Origin: Serratia sp. UGAL515B_01 | GTDB lineage: Bacteria; Pseudomonadota; Gammaproteobacteria; Enterobacterales; Enterobacteriaceae | Assembly: GCF_033095805.1 (NCBI RefSeq) | Contig: NZ_CP109901.1 | Span: 1,550,001-1,614,000, forward strand | Length of the DNA: 64,000 nt | Direction: 5' to 3' | In this document: piece after piece, positions 1-9,938 of the stretch | Numbering within the stretch: the first letter of the stretch is position 1 | How the letters are laid out: each line of letters starts with the position of its first letter | The notes under the pieces: generated by a model | The model's input: the letters and a program-made list of their open reading frames with translations, nothing else | The model's database searches: none | Told to the model about the DNA's origin: nothing | Made by a program: the position numbers and the translations under genes

Positions 1-2
1 TG

Positions 3-53
3 TAAGTATACATCTGAGTATATACGCTGGTTCTATAATGCTTTGTATACTCA
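3..53 (+). promoter_or_regulatory. Integrase promoter and probable integrase/operator sites
   Basis: A perfect -10 hexamer TATAAT lies at 34-39, upstream of the integrase start at 81; no good -35 is visible. It sits inside an inverted repeat, TGAGTATA (15-22) and TATACTCA (46-53), with a third related site AAGTATACA near 4-12. Related TGAGTAT motifs occur again at the far end of the island (18704-18777). The sites may be arm-type integrase binding sites, an autoregulatory operator, or both; this is inference. Confidence 0.45.
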
Positions 54-80
54 CCGCAAGCACATGCGAGGACATTGATA

Positions 81-1343
81 ATGGCCCTGACTGATATCAA
101 AGTGCGTTCGGCAAAACCGGCAGACAAAGAGCATTCATTAACCGATGGTGACGGCATGTTTCTGTTGGTCCATCCCAATGGTTCCAAGTACTGGCGATTG
201 CGATTTCGTTTTGGCGGTAAGCAGCATTTAATGGCATTAGGAGTCTACCCTGAAGTCTCTCTCTCTGATGCCCGTCAGAAACGTGATGAAGCCAGAAAAC
301 TGGTTGCTGCCGGAATTGACCCCCGACAAAATAAGAGGGCAATAAAAGCCAAACAGCTGGATGATGAGAAAACGTTCGAGTTAGTTGCTCGAGCTTGGCA
401 TGCGGATAATAAGAAATGGTCAGACTCACATGCTGAACGTATCTTGAAAAATTTGGCTGATAATATTTTCCCCTCAATCGGAAATATACATATCGCCGAT
501 CTGAAAACTCGTGATCTCTTGGCTCCGATTAAGAGTGTCGAGCGCTCAGGACGTCTAGAGGTTGCCAAGCGTTTAAAGCAGCGAGTTACCGCAATCATGA
601 CTTATGCCGTACAGAATGGTCTGATTGATTATAATCCTGCTCAGGATATGGCAGGGGCTATTATGCCTGGCAAAGTGGAGCACAGGCCTGCTTTGGCGCT
701 TGAGCGTCTCCATGAACTTCTTGGTCGGATTGATGGATATAAAGGAAGGCAATTTACCCAGTGGGCTATCAACTTAACACTGCTTCTATTTGTGCGCTCA
801 AGCGAGCTTCGTTTTGCCCGCTGGCCAGAAATCGATTTCAAACGTGCGTTATGGACGATACCCGCTGAACGAGAACCTATCCCCGGCGTGAAATTTTCTG
901 AACGAGGATCAAAAATGCATACGCCACATCTTGTTCCACTAAGTCGTCAGGCACTGGAGATATTCCAAAAGATTCGGGAGGTGAGTGGTCGCTGTGAGTT
1001 GGTTTTCATTGGTGATCATTCGTCACGAAAACCAATGAGTGAAGGGACAGTAAATAAAGCGCTGCAGACGATGGGCTATGACACTAAGGTTGAGGTTTGT
1101 GGCCATGGCTTCCGCACTATGGCCTGTAGTTCTCTGATCGAGTCGGGATTATGGTCAAAGGATGCGGTAGAACGGCAGATGAGCCACCAGGAACGGAATG
1201 GCGTTCGTGCAGCGTATATCCATAAAGCCGAACATCTGGACGAACGTAGACTGATGCTGCAGTGGTGGGCGGATTATCTCGATGTCAACAGAGAGAAATC
1301 TGTAAGTCCGTTTGATTTTGCGAAACTACATACGTTGAAATAA
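81..1343 (+). CDS. P4-type tyrosine integrase of a genomic island
   Basis: A 420-residue site-specific recombinase that would insert and excise the island at a tRNA gene. The N-terminal 90 residues have the P4-integrase arm-binding look (MALTDIKVRSAKP, then a GMFLLV/YWRLRFRF segment). A SAM-like core-binding region follows, then the catalytic domain with an Arg in SSELRFARW near residue 240, the HGFR box near 340 and a candidate nucleophilic Tyr in RAAYIH near 379. The ATG at 81 is chosen because GAGGAC stands 7 bases upstream; an in-frame TTG at 75 is less likely. It is the first gene at the island edge, the usual place for this family next to attL, which would lie just left of the window. 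Confidence 0.9.
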   Translation: MALTDIKVRSAKPADKEHSLTDGDGMFLLVHPNGSKYWRLRFRFGGKQHLMALGVYPEVSLSDARQKRDEARKLVAAGIDPRQNKRAIKAKQLDDEKTFELVARAWHADNKKWSDSHAERILKNLADNIFPSIGNIHIADLKTRDLLAPIKSVERSGRLEVAKRLKQRVTAIMTYAVQNGLIDYNPAQDMAGAIMPGKVEHRPALALERLHELLGRIDGYKGRQFTQWAINLTLLLFVRSSELRFARWPEIDFKRALWTIPAEREPIPGVKFSERGSKMHTPHLVPLSRQALEIFQKIREVSGRCELVFIGDHSSRKPMSEGTVNKALQTMGYDTKVEVCGHGFRTMACSSLIESGLWSKDAVERQMSHQERNGVRAAYIHKAEHLDERRLMLQWWADYLDVNREKSVSPFDFAKLHTLK

Positions 1344-1386
1344 TACCGTCTGGTTATTGCCAATCAGCCTGGGAACAACACGAAAA

Positions 1387-1425
1387 AGACACCTAGCCAT
1401 AAAGAAGGCTAGATGTCTTTTTTTA
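1387..1425 (+). terminator. Rho-independent terminator after the integrase
   Basis: A 12-base stem with one mismatch (AGACACCTAGCC / GGCTAGATGTCT) and an 8-base loop is followed by a run of seven or more T residues. It lies about 45 bases after the integrase stop codon. Confidence 0.85.
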
Positions 1426-1546
1426 TAACTCGCATGGAGCTGTATGGAAAACACGGGATACAATGGTAAAAACCCACTGGACTTCAGTGCCTGTTCGCGG
1501 ATTGGCCTGTCCATTTTGATTTAATAGTCTTCACAACATAATCAGT

Positions 1547-1828
1547 GTGTTATGTCAAACACTCCTTGAAAAAATGTCATCCGACGACATTCAGCAGAGT
1601 ATTGAGAAAATACCACCAGCAGCCCTTCGTCTACACACTCACTGGTTGCGCCATAGATCACCGATAGGCGAGATACAGTCGCTCTCATCAACCCCCTATG
1701 TAGCCACGCCGAAAGTTGGGCGTAATGATCCCTGCCCTTGTGGTAGTGGTAAAAAATTCAAACAGTTGCTGTTTGTTTCACTGATCGCTCCCAGCCCTAA
1801 GTTGAACATCAAGAGCAGTTTTACTTGA
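1547..1828 (+). pseudogene. Broken SEC-C motif protein
   Basis: A 93-codon open frame starting at a GTG. Residues 57-72 are a near-perfect start of a SEC-C zinc-binding motif (VGRNDPCPCGSGKKFK), but the expected final Cys and Cys/His are missing: the reading continues as QLLFVSL, so the metal site cannot be completed. This points to a frameshift or 3' truncation. The N-terminal part is not recognised. SEC-C tails are found on SecA and on many small island-borne proteins, so the original function cannot be told. It lies between the integrase and the 3' end of druE. Confidence 0.5.
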
Positions 1829-1897
1829 TTTGCGATCTGGTAATTTGAATTGTGTATGTATCTACCATAAAACCTTGCGATGTCGTGTCATTGCATA

Positions 1898-1931
1898 AAT
1901 GCGCTTTCGGCTTTCGATACGAAAGCGCATT
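1898..1931. other. Perfect 12-bp hairpin beyond druE
   Basis: AATGCGCTTTCG and CGAAAGCGCATT form a perfect 12-bp stem around a 10-base loop, about 45 bases beyond the druE stop codon. Neither strand has a proper T-run after the stem, so it may be an mRNA 3' end stabiliser or a weak terminator for the Druantia operon. Confidence 0.5.
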
Positions 1932-1976
1932 CAGCAAAAAACATCAGCCAGTAACTATCAGCATTATTGCGACACT

Positions 1977-4900
1977 TTAATTCCGTTTAAGGTTGGCAAG
2001 CGCGCGCAATGGCCGCCTTTCCAGCTCAAATGTATCGATGAATCGCAGCGAAGATCTCCTATCAGCTAGTCCCAGGGTGTCAATCAGAACGTTTCGCTCA
2101 GGTTCTCTCCATTGCCACAGAGGATGCGTAACGGCTGCCCGCCAGAGCTCTTTTCCATCCTGAATTTCGGTAAGAACCGGTAATGAGTACTCTTTTGATA
2201 ATTTGATTGTTCCTGGCCTTAAAGCCGCGACGTCTTCCGCCAGTTCAAATGCTCTGTCTCGCCACCCTACCATTTCAGGATAACTCCAGTCATCATCGTT
2301 CAAACCGCAGGCAAATTCAGGCATAACCATTGATCGTAAATATGCCATTCCTAAACGCCAGTCAAGTAAACCGTGATATCCGCGGTTACCGTAGCGCTGT
2401 ATGCACTTGTAACAGGCAGTTTGACACTGAGCGGGATGATCCTTCTTAAGAAAATCAACCATTGGCCAGGCGCGCTTATCCTCCAGAATCTCATGTAATA
2501 ATGTGACTATCAAAGGTGGGGTCCCAACGACGGCTGGCTCGGCAAGCCGTCTGCATAACCCTGAACCGTTGATCAACGCATCTGCGATTTGCAATATAGG
2601 TTTCTCATGATGGAGTCGGGGCTCAAGCGTTTCGAATTCATCTGGCGAAACATCCAGATAGAGCGAGGCCTTATGCGTCAATATCTGTGTTGCGCTGATA
2701 GCCGCTGCGCGTGTAGGCAAATTCATATATTCGCCGTATCTGGCAATCATATTCAGATTAAGGCGAGCATCGAAATGCATTAATTCCAGGTGGAGCGACT
2801 CAGTCTCTTTGCTTGATACAAGCCCAAACTTTTGCTTTTCGCCAGTACACCGCCATCTAAAGTTATTGCATAATCCGGCCCAGTTTGAATCAATAGCTTG
2901 ATTCCCTTTAATTGGCGAGTAGTAGGTAGCTAATGGAATCGGCACCTTTTGGTCCGTCGCTAAATCAACAGTAAAACGTTCGCTTTCCTTCTCTCCGTTA
3001 ATCGGCCCATCATTAAGACGCAAAATAGTAACGCCGCCGCGCCGTACTTTAAAAGGACCACAATTTTCCGGGATACCCTTATGCAATACGGTTGCCGTAG
3101 TTTTTAACGACATACGAGTGAAGCTGTCCATGTCATCTTTTGGCTCGAAATCCGTACGGAAAGCGGCAGGAGTAATATAAAGCTCGAATTCATCTGAACT
3201 TATAGGTGTATCGCAATCCTCGCAATTAATCATTTTAACAGGTTTATTTTGTTCAAGTTTTGCGGAGCCGCATGACTGGCAAGTTGCAATGTAGTGGCTC
3301 GATTCATCCCATGAACATGCAGTTGAGAGATCAGAAACTCGATTGTCGCGAAGTTGAGGTTCTCGGTAATTACCTGTGAAACCGATCACCTGATGCTTTT
3401 TTTTATCCTTAATTAATACCGAACCAGGAGCATACTCAAAAACCGCAAGATCAAGATCGCGGTCCATTGTTGACCATTCGTATTCAGTCTGACCATTTAG
3501 CCCTTTTGTTTTGCGCAGCCCCAGATAAAGGTTACGTACCCGAGTTGGCATTCCATACATCGGCAACAGACCTCGCTCGGCCAGAAAGCGAGCAAGTCCC
3601 GTGTTGTCATCAGGCGCAGAAGGTCCTAGTTTTCCAATTTCTTCAATTATTCTTTCGGCGTTAATTTCGGAATAAAGGCGTCGGCGCTGATCGGGATCAA
3701 AGGTTGCTGCATTAATAAAGCGTTCCCGTATGTCCTGATTTGCTTTTAGCGCGCGATACAATAGCTTGGCCCAGTTCGCTTTATCATCATGGTAGTAATC
3801 ATGCGTTGAAACATATTCGCCATGAACATCAGGCGGAATGAGCTTATCGCCAGGGAAAGTCGTTTTGTTTTTGTGACATTCTTCGCGCAAATAGTTAAAG
3901 GCGCTCTTAAGCCAGATTTTCCGCAAAAGTCTTTTGGGAATAGCGTCGTGATCGACCGCTAGGAAAGGCGGAGGGGGCGGATCGCCAGTGATCGCATGAG
4001 GATGGGCAAAATAATAAGCATCGTGAGTACGTCCACGACAGAATGTGATCACAAAAGAAAATGCCTGGCCGCGCCGTCCGGCACGACCGACACGTTGCTG
4101 ATAATTAAATCGTTGGGGCGGCATGTTGGCCTGATAAACTGACTGAAGCGAACCTATATCAATACCGACCTCCATCGTCGTGGTGACGGCGAGCATATCG
4201 ATTTCCGCATCAAGTTTTTCAAGCTCGCTCATCTCATCGACGAAGATCCCCTTGAATTTGCGTAGTCGATCGGAGAAATCATCTGTCTGTCCCGTCAACT
4301 CCTCGACGTTCAACCGGAAGCGTTTAACGCCATCCCGTTCGCCTCGCACTATACGTTTGCCAAGAAAATTGTCTTCCCATAGCGTTTCAACGACACCCCT
4401 GGGCTTGATATCAAGCAGTTCCGTGCAACGGGTACAACGTTTAAACCCTAAATGTAAGTGGATCCGTTCACAGTTGCTGCATTGCCAATAAGGATCGCCC
4501 GGTTTGGCTACCTTGAGGAATAGTTTACCGATATTGAATAAACCAGCTAAATGCCCTCGGGTTGCGAATTGATTTAAGATTTGTGTTAAATTATCCAGAT
4601 AATTTTTTTCGCCAAATAAAGCTTTAGCAATACGTTTTACTTTTTCTTTGGTAACATCTTTCCCTGTTTTCCATTCGACAGAGTTTTCGGGACCAAAATA
4701 TTTATTTTCTTTGACGCGATAAACGCCAGCGAATACCCTTAGCCAGGCATCGAGCTCGCTCGTATCCTCTCTATCTGAAACGCACGGATATGCTAATCCC
4801 GTCTCTTCCAGCGCGAAGAAGGTGTTGGCGAAAATGACATCATCAATTAATTCAGACTGGGTATCAAGTATCTTTTTTTTGAGTACCAATCGGTCAGATG

Positions 4901-7817
4901 AAGAAAGTTTTTCATGATATTTAACGATGTTCTTGTCTTTTGTAAAATTAGCGTGCCAGACGTCACTGTCATCCCCATCAGAGCATGGGCGATATTTATA
5001 AGGTGATATTCCCAGTCCTGCCAAATCGGACGATATTTTTCCGATGGAATCGCCTTCTGGTTCCAGCAATTTATCAATTTTTACTCGCCTGTACTTACAT
5101 AAGTCAGCAATATCAGCTTGGTTTTTTTGGAGTTCATATAATTTACCAAACGTATCCATGTCTTTGGCTTGTAGGGCTAAATCCATTTTTTCATTAATAC
5201 TGTCTTCAGAAATATACTCGCTTTCAGCCTCTCGGAGCATCTCTCTGGCGGCTGCGACCAAAATTTCCCTTCGCAGGTCGCGTAAATGCAATCGTTCGAT
5301 TTCCAGCGCCATCGATGCCGCATCCTGTCGACTATCGGAAAAAACAATACTCTTGGCTTCCGCGCCGATCGCATGTAGCAATTCAAATAACTCTGTCGCC
5401 ACCAGCTGGGATGACTTAGTCACACCAGTACGAAATGCGCGAATGGGTGTTCTGGAACGATTGCTGGCTGGTCGACTGGAATAATCGATACCGCAATTAG
5501 GGCAACAAAAAGGTTGTGCGGAAGGTTTTTTTGCTGGTTCGCCTTTTTTGCTCGGGGCCGATTTCTGAAAATAGAGATATCCGCGAACCGAATCGGCATT
5601 CGCCGCCGATGAGTCTTGTCCGACAGTCACAATTCCGGTAACAGGATTAAGTGTCGCCTTTTCCCATGCATCCCAACCTTTTTCGCTGCCTGCTGGATTT
5701 TTATCAACTATATCGACAGGCCAGAAAACCGCAAACTCATCCAGTGTCATATCATCGTAATATTCTGAGCTGGGGCGTTCCGGAAGATTTTCCAGATTAG
5801 TCGCTGAAGGCAATAGCTCTACCGTCGAGCCTTCATTTTGTCCCTTCTGACCACCGAGCAGTAACTCGCCGCACGCTTCGCAGTACAACATTTCGAACAG
5901 ACGGCGACCGCGTTTTCCGTCTAGAGTTGATGCCGCGTGCGACAAGCCTCGCTCAAGGCAAAAATCGGCGAATTTTGCCTTTCTCTCTCCCGATGATACG
6001 GAGGCGAAGAAACCTTCAATATTTCTAACGAAAGTATGCACGCGAAAGGCTGGTGTAACATTGGTTGGCTTATCGCAATCTATCCCTGACTCCGGCAGCG
6101 CGCGCGTCAGCATTAATCCGCGTAATGCCAGTTCTGACTCACTCGGTTTACCTGGCTCCTCCTTCAAAAAGACTTTATCGATGATAAGTCCTGGTGGCAT
6201 CGCCCGTGGCATTTCGCCGTCATTTTCAATACAGGCGTTTGTCAATAACGCAGCAGCGATTTCCGCTGCCTGTTTTATGCCCTGTTTGATATTTTGCTCT
6301 TTTACGCCAAGAGCTTGGAAGACATCAAGTAACGCCTGATTTAGAGCTTCCGTCATATCCAGATTGCGGACGACATTGCCCTGGTCTGCAAGGGCGGCGC
6401 GCATTAATGCGGCAAAAGGCCGCACGGGGATTTTCCCTGACGGCTTCAAAGGTATGAAGGGTTTTCCTTGAATGACGCAGTTATGCCAGAAATCCGGCTT
6501 ATCACTGCCGGGATCCAGTGCATGGCAGCAAGTGCCGAAGGGCGCAAAGAGATCACGCAGGTATTTCCGGGATTGCTCTCCATCCGCACCATCCATCGGC
6601 AGCGATGCTGAAGATGCCAGTAAACGCAATTTGTAGCGGTGTTTCGGATCATCCAGACCGAGCCGAATAATCAAGGACTTAATCAGCATAGCGGTTTCTG
6701 TGCCAGCGGAACCTCGCATTAAATGCAATTCGTCGAATACCAGATAGAAGTATGCGTCATCATTGTTCATGAGCCAGTCATGTGTAGCGCTAAAAATCTT
6801 GTCTTCGACTTCACGCGAAAGCATTGCTCCCAGCATTGAGGCGTTAGTGACGAGAACATCAGGCGGGGCGGACTGCATATCCCAGCGAGAAACCATCTCT
6901 CCGCCGTCAGTGGAAGGGAATATATATCGGGTCTTTTCCGAAGGATTTTCTTTTTCGTCGAATGCGCGTGCTGCTTGTTGATCACTATCAATTTTGTTCA
7001 ACGCCTTACGTAATTTCTCAAGATTACGAACGGTACGGCTTTTTTCTGAACTGGTTTTGGAGAGACGGGGATGGCTGGCGTAGCCGGTAACCGGAGTGGA
7101 GCTAGTATATTGCCCGAAGAAGATCCTGTTTCCGGCGAAACGATCCTCCATAACCTGTCGTGCGTCAGCAGAATCCAGCGTTTTACGCAAACGCGCCATT
7201 TGATCTTCAACCAAAGCGTTCATCGGATAAAGCACCAGTGCTCTGACCGCAGCTGGGCGTTCTTCGCCTTCGCGACGAGAAACCCAGTTCGTTTCTGAGC
7301 TATTCCACCATCGGTTTTGCAGATAGCCGCCGCCAGGTCGGGCCCAACGGACGGCCTCATTCGATAATGCGGCCAGGATAGGCAACATAAAGCTTTCCGT
7401 TTTTCCCGAACCTGTTCCTGATGTCACAATGCCTGGGCAACCGGGACGAATGCCACGCTCCAGCATTTGAGTCTGGTGGCTATACGGCGCATGAACTGAC
7501 TGACGCGGCCAAGCCGCATCGCCGGGCTTGGAATCGAACAGGCCGGACAACGCTAGTTCAACAAACGCCTTTCGACCTTCAGGAGACAGGCTATTTAGCG
7601 GTCCACCATCCATATCAGCCAGATCTTCGAGGGTTTTATTTGAAGATTCATACCGTAAGACAGGTTCAATATAAGGCTCTGCGGCAAACTCCCCACTACT
7701 GTTAAGCAACTCGCGTCTCGCTGTCGCGACAGAAGGATCGGCGATGCGGAAGTTAGTTTCTATATATGAAACGAAGAAGTCCTGAATGCGGCGAAAACCA
7801 CCAATGGGATCTAGCAT
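1977..7817 (-). CDS. druE: DruE-like Druantia helicase, DUF1998/MZB C-terminus
   Basis: A 1946-residue superfamily 2 helicase, the signature subunit of Druantia systems. Visible are the Walker A motif GTGSGKT at residues 134-140, a DELH-type Walker B near 360, and helicase motif VI RVGRAGRRGQ near 1240. Several Cys-pair zinc-binding segments occur (CEACGELL, CCPNCG, CSNCERIH, CQSCG...CEDC), and a four-Cys MZB/DUF1998-type cluster (CQTACYKC) lies near residue 1800. Length and domain order fit DruE, which is about 1800-2100 residues in the family. It starts 20 bases after druG ends and is the last gene of the operon. DNA or RNA unwinding is expected from the motifs; how it stops phage is not shown by the sequence. 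Confidence 0.85.
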   Translation of the reverse strand: MLDPIGGFRRIQDFFVSYIETNFRIADPSVATARRELLNSSGEFAAEPYIEPVLRYESSNKTLEDLADMDGGPLNSLSPEGRKAFVELALSGLFDSKPGDAAWPRQSVHAPYSHQTQMLERGIRPGCPGIVTSGTGSGKTESFMLPILAALSNEAVRWARPGGGYLQNRWWNSSETNWVSRREGEERPAAVRALVLYPMNALVEDQMARLRKTLDSADARQVMEDRFAGNRIFFGQYTSSTPVTGYASHPRLSKTSSEKSRTVRNLEKLRKALNKIDSDQQAARAFDEKENPSEKTRYIFPSTDGGEMVSRWDMQSAPPDVLVTNASMLGAMLSREVEDKIFSATHDWLMNNDDAYFYLVFDELHLMRGSAGTETAMLIKSLIIRLGLDDPKHRYKLRLLASSASLPMDGADGEQSRKYLRDLFAPFGTCCHALDPGSDKPDFWHNCVIQGKPFIPLKPSGKIPVRPFAALMRAALADQGNVVRNLDMTEALNQALLDVFQALGVKEQNIKQGIKQAAEIAAALLTNACIENDGEMPRAMPPGLIIDKVFLKEEPGKPSESELALRGLMLTRALPESGIDCDKPTNVTPAFRVHTFVRNIEGFFASVSSGERKAKFADFCLERGLSHAASTLDGKRGRRLFEMLYCEACGELLLGGQKGQNEGSTVELLPSATNLENLPERPSSEYYDDMTLDEFAVFWPVDIVDKNPAGSEKGWDAWEKATLNPVTGIVTVGQDSSAANADSVRGYLYFQKSAPSKKGEPAKKPSAQPFCCPNCGIDYSSRPASNRSRTPIRAFRTGVTKSSQLVATELFELLHAIGAEAKSIVFSDSRQDAASMALEIERLHLRDLRREILVAAAREMLREAESEYISEDSINEKMDLALQAKDMDTFGKLYELQKNQADIADLCKYRRVKIDKLLEPEGDSIGKISSDLAGLGISPYKYRPCSDGDDSDVWHANFTKDKNIVKYHEKLSSSDRLVLKKKILDTQSELIDDVIFANTFFALEETGLAYPCVSDREDTSELDAWLRVFAGVYRVKENKYFGPENSVEWKTGKDVTKEKVKRIAKALFGEKNYLDNLTQILNQFATRGHLAGLFNIGKLFLKVAKPGDPYWQCSNCERIHLHLGFKRCTRCTELLDIKPRGVVETLWEDNFLGKRIVRGERDGVKRFRLNVEELTGQTDDFSDRLRKFKGIFVDEMSELEKLDAEIDMLAVTTTMEVGIDIGSLQSVYQANMPPQRFNYQQRVGRAGRRGQAFSFVITFCRGRTHDAYYFAHPHAITGDPPPPPFLAVDHDAIPKRLLRKIWLKSAFNYLREECHKNKTTFPGDKLIPPDVHGEYVSTHDYYHDDKANWAKLLYRALKANQDIRERFINAATFDPDQRRRLYSEINAERIIEEIGKLGPSAPDDNTGLARFLAERGLLPMYGMPTRVRNLYLGLRKTKGLNGQTEYEWSTMDRDLDLAVFEYAPGSVLIKDKKKHQVIGFTGNYREPQLRDNRVSDLSTACSWDESSHYIATCQSCGSAKLEQNKPVKMINCEDCDTPISSDEFELYITPAAFRTDFEPKDDMDSFTRMSLKTTATVLHKGIPENCGPFKVRRGGVTILRLNDGPINGEKESERFTVDLATDQKVPIPLATYYSPIKGNQAIDSNWAGLCNNFRWRCTGEKQKFGLVSSKETESLHLELMHFDARLNLNMIARYGEYMNLPTRAAAISATQILTHKASLYLDVSPDEFETLEPRLHHEKPILQIADALINGSGLCRRLAEPAVVGTPPLIVTLLHEILEDKRAWPMVDFLKKDHPAQCQTACYKCIQRYGNRGYHGLLDWRLGMAYLRSMVMPEFACGLNDDDWSYPEMVGWRDRAFELAEDVAALRPGTIKLSKEYSLPVLTEIQDGKELWRAAVTHPLWQWREPERNVLIDTLGLADRRSSLRFIDTFELERRPLRALANLKRN

Positions 7818-7836
7818 GATTTCCCTCTCCTATAAT

Positions 7837-9924
7837 CTATTGGGCGCATAGCTCGTTATTCTGTAAATCGGCGTATAAGTCGATTAACCGCTTCTGATGT
7901 GTCGCTTTGTTTTCAGCGTCGAACGGCGCGACTTCATGTGCCGTTCGCTTCGCCCGTAGGGTATTTGCCAGATCCAAACGTCCGGCTGACATTTTATCCG
8001 AGATAGCGAGTTGATCCGGTAGCGAACCTTGCGATGCTACGCCAGGATCCAGTTCACTATGATTTTCTGAGGAAAGATGCAAAGGGGACAGCGCAATCGC
8101 ATTCTGAATGACGACGTTTTCCATCCGCAGGCGAAGATGTTGTTCCTTCATTTTCTCCGCTTCTTCACAATCTTCGTTTTCAATGGTGCCGCAAATCAGA
8201 AATCGTCTGGGCAAGTCGCCGCCGTGTAATCGGCCTTTCAGCGCTGGCAGCCAGAAACGTGCAGCGGAACATTCGACACGTTCAATGATGGCGAGAATCG
8301 TTCGGGGACAAGAGGCCTCGCTCAACAATAACCCCTGATAAAGCGGCGTCGCCATATGATTTCCTGCACGAACCCAAAGATCTTCGCAGGAAATCATCGT
8401 TGGATCGGCGATCTGTCGGATGGAGCGGCCCGAGGAAATTAGCGATTCGGCAATAGCTAGGAAGTCCGGCGTTTCAGGGCCAAATAACAATGGACATTCT
8501 CCTGCCAACATCAACGCCAGAAATTGCGTCATGAGTATCTTTCCGTCAGGCGTCAGCAACTTGTTCTCTCTGACGATATGACCGAATTCTTCGCAGGATA
8601 CAACTCTCGCTTGCGCCGGGAGACGAACTTCGGGGAGCGCTGAATAAGTCATACGACGAGTCTTCTCAGCAATGGCGATATTTATTTTTTCGAGTTCAAT
8701 TTGTGCTTGGGCGGTACGTTCTTCGACATCTGTTAAAGATGCCAAACACACTTCACGCTCGCAGGTCAGGGAAGCCAGTATTTGACGCTGGCTTTCGTTC
8801 TGAGCGCATAAATCAGAGTTAGCGTCTTTCAGACGACTAATTTCACTTTCAAGATCCGCTTTTTCCTGTTTAAGTGTTCGTTCTATGTCTGCTTGCTTTT
8901 CTGTAAAATCAATGTGTAATTTTTCTTGTTCGAGCTGCCGTAATTGCGCGATCTCCTCTTCGAACTCGTTTTTCCTTGTTTTCTCAAAAGCGGCTATTTC
9001 CGTTTCAACAGCTTCACGACGTCGTTGGCGTTCAGCAGAAAACTCGTTATCGAGCACCTTATGGTGTTCGGCGCGTAATGCTACTCGCTCTTCTTCCGCG
9101 ATATTTTGTATCTGTCGTTCGAGCAGGTCGGCGATATTATGGTCCTTCAATGCCGCTTCAGCGAACTGACGGGCTAGAGAATCCTCCTCCTCCAATGTCT
9201 TCGCCAACTCTCCTGCCCGGAGTGTTTGAGCGGCGGTCAGCATGTCGTTGATGCCGGAGGTTAATTTTCCGGTTTGTTCGTCGGCATATTTCCGAAGCCA
9301 TTCAGCGACCATTGTTGTTGAGTTAGCGCAGGAAAGACGCTGAATGACGTTTTCAATGTACTGCTTATCTGGCGTCCAGTCATGGATCTGAGCAGGCGAG
9401 GCACCGACATCAGGCATATAAAACGCTTTTCCACTCTCAGACATGTCGGATACGATAATTACGCCGTTTTCGTTGAAATCATATTCGTAAACGTTCTGGT
9501 TTCTGGACAGGATAAGGCTCCCAGATTTCGATTCTGCCAGATTAACCAGAATAAGCGCATCCGACCCGAAGCGGATAGCCCATAGCCCTGGTTCGCCGCC
9601 TACCGTTATGCCCTCGAAACTCAATAGGCGACGTGCTTCCAATAGAGACTGCCCGAAAGATAAATCGTAATAGGGATAAATACGACGGGAGCGTTTCGCC
9701 TGCACCTTTCTGCGGGGGCCAGGACCCACCTGAAAAGCGGCCCATTCGCCTTTACGAAGCCGTAATTCGTCAGCATCGTTAAATTCAACTTCTCCCGTTC
9801 GAGGAAATAACTTCTTAGAATCGATCGTACGCCAGCCATTCGGGGTTTCCTGCGCGACGGCTTTAAGGTAGGACTGATAATTTCTGCGGTCATATTGACC
9901 AAGATACCAGGGGATTTCGCTCAT
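7837..9924 (-). CDS. druG: DruG-like Druantia type II subunit, coiled coil plus degenerate AAA-like domain
   Basis: A 695-residue protein. The start at 9924 (MSEIPWYLGQ) is preferred because AAGGAAAATAATA precedes it and it begins 14 bases after the druF stop; the longer frame from 9975 would overlap druF. Residues about 230-440 are rich in Glu, Lys, Gln and Leu and look like a long coiled coil. The C-terminal part resembles an AAA ATPase that has lost its catalytic residues: PLLFGPETPD near 478 stands where a P-loop would be and TILAIIERVE near 541 where Walker B would be. Assignment rests mainly on its position between a DruF-like and a DruE-like gene downstream of a cytosine methylase. Confidence 0.7.
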   Translation of the reverse strand: MSEIPWYLGQYDRRNYQSYLKAVAQETPNGWRTIDSKKLFPRTGEVEFNDADELRLRKGEWAAFQVGPGPRRKVQAKRSRRIYPYYDLSFGQSLLEARRLLSFEGITVGGEPGLWAIRFGSDALILVNLAESKSGSLILSRNQNVYEYDFNENGVIIVSDMSESGKAFYMPDVGASPAQIHDWTPDKQYIENVIQRLSCANSTTMVAEWLRKYADEQTGKLTSGINDMLTAAQTLRAGELAKTLEEEDSLARQFAEAALKDHNIADLLERQIQNIAEEERVALRAEHHKVLDNEFSAERQRRREAVETEIAAFEKTRKNEFEEEIAQLRQLEQEKLHIDFTEKQADIERTLKQEKADLESEISRLKDANSDLCAQNESQRQILASLTCEREVCLASLTDVEERTAQAQIELEKINIAIAEKTRRMTYSALPEVRLPAQARVVSCEEFGHIVRENKLLTPDGKILMTQFLALMLAGECPLLFGPETPDFLAIAESLISSGRSIRQIADPTMISCEDLWVRAGNHMATPLYQGLLLSEASCPRTILAIIERVECSAARFWLPALKGRLHGGDLPRRFLICGTIENEDCEEAEKMKEQHLRLRMENVVIQNAIALSPLHLSSENHSELDPGVASQGSLPDQLAISDKMSAGRLDLANTLRAKRTAHEVAPFDAENKATHQKRLIDLYADLQNNELCAQ

Positions 9925-9938
9925 TATTATTTTCCTTA

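Noticed and set aside
1898..1931. Intrinsic terminator of the Druantia operon
   Set aside because: The stem is perfect but no T-run follows on the minus strand, so it is listed only as a hairpin.
4180..5484. Plus-strand frames of 100-146 codons opposite druE
   Set aside because: They are Ser-rich shadows of the helicase gene with no start signals.
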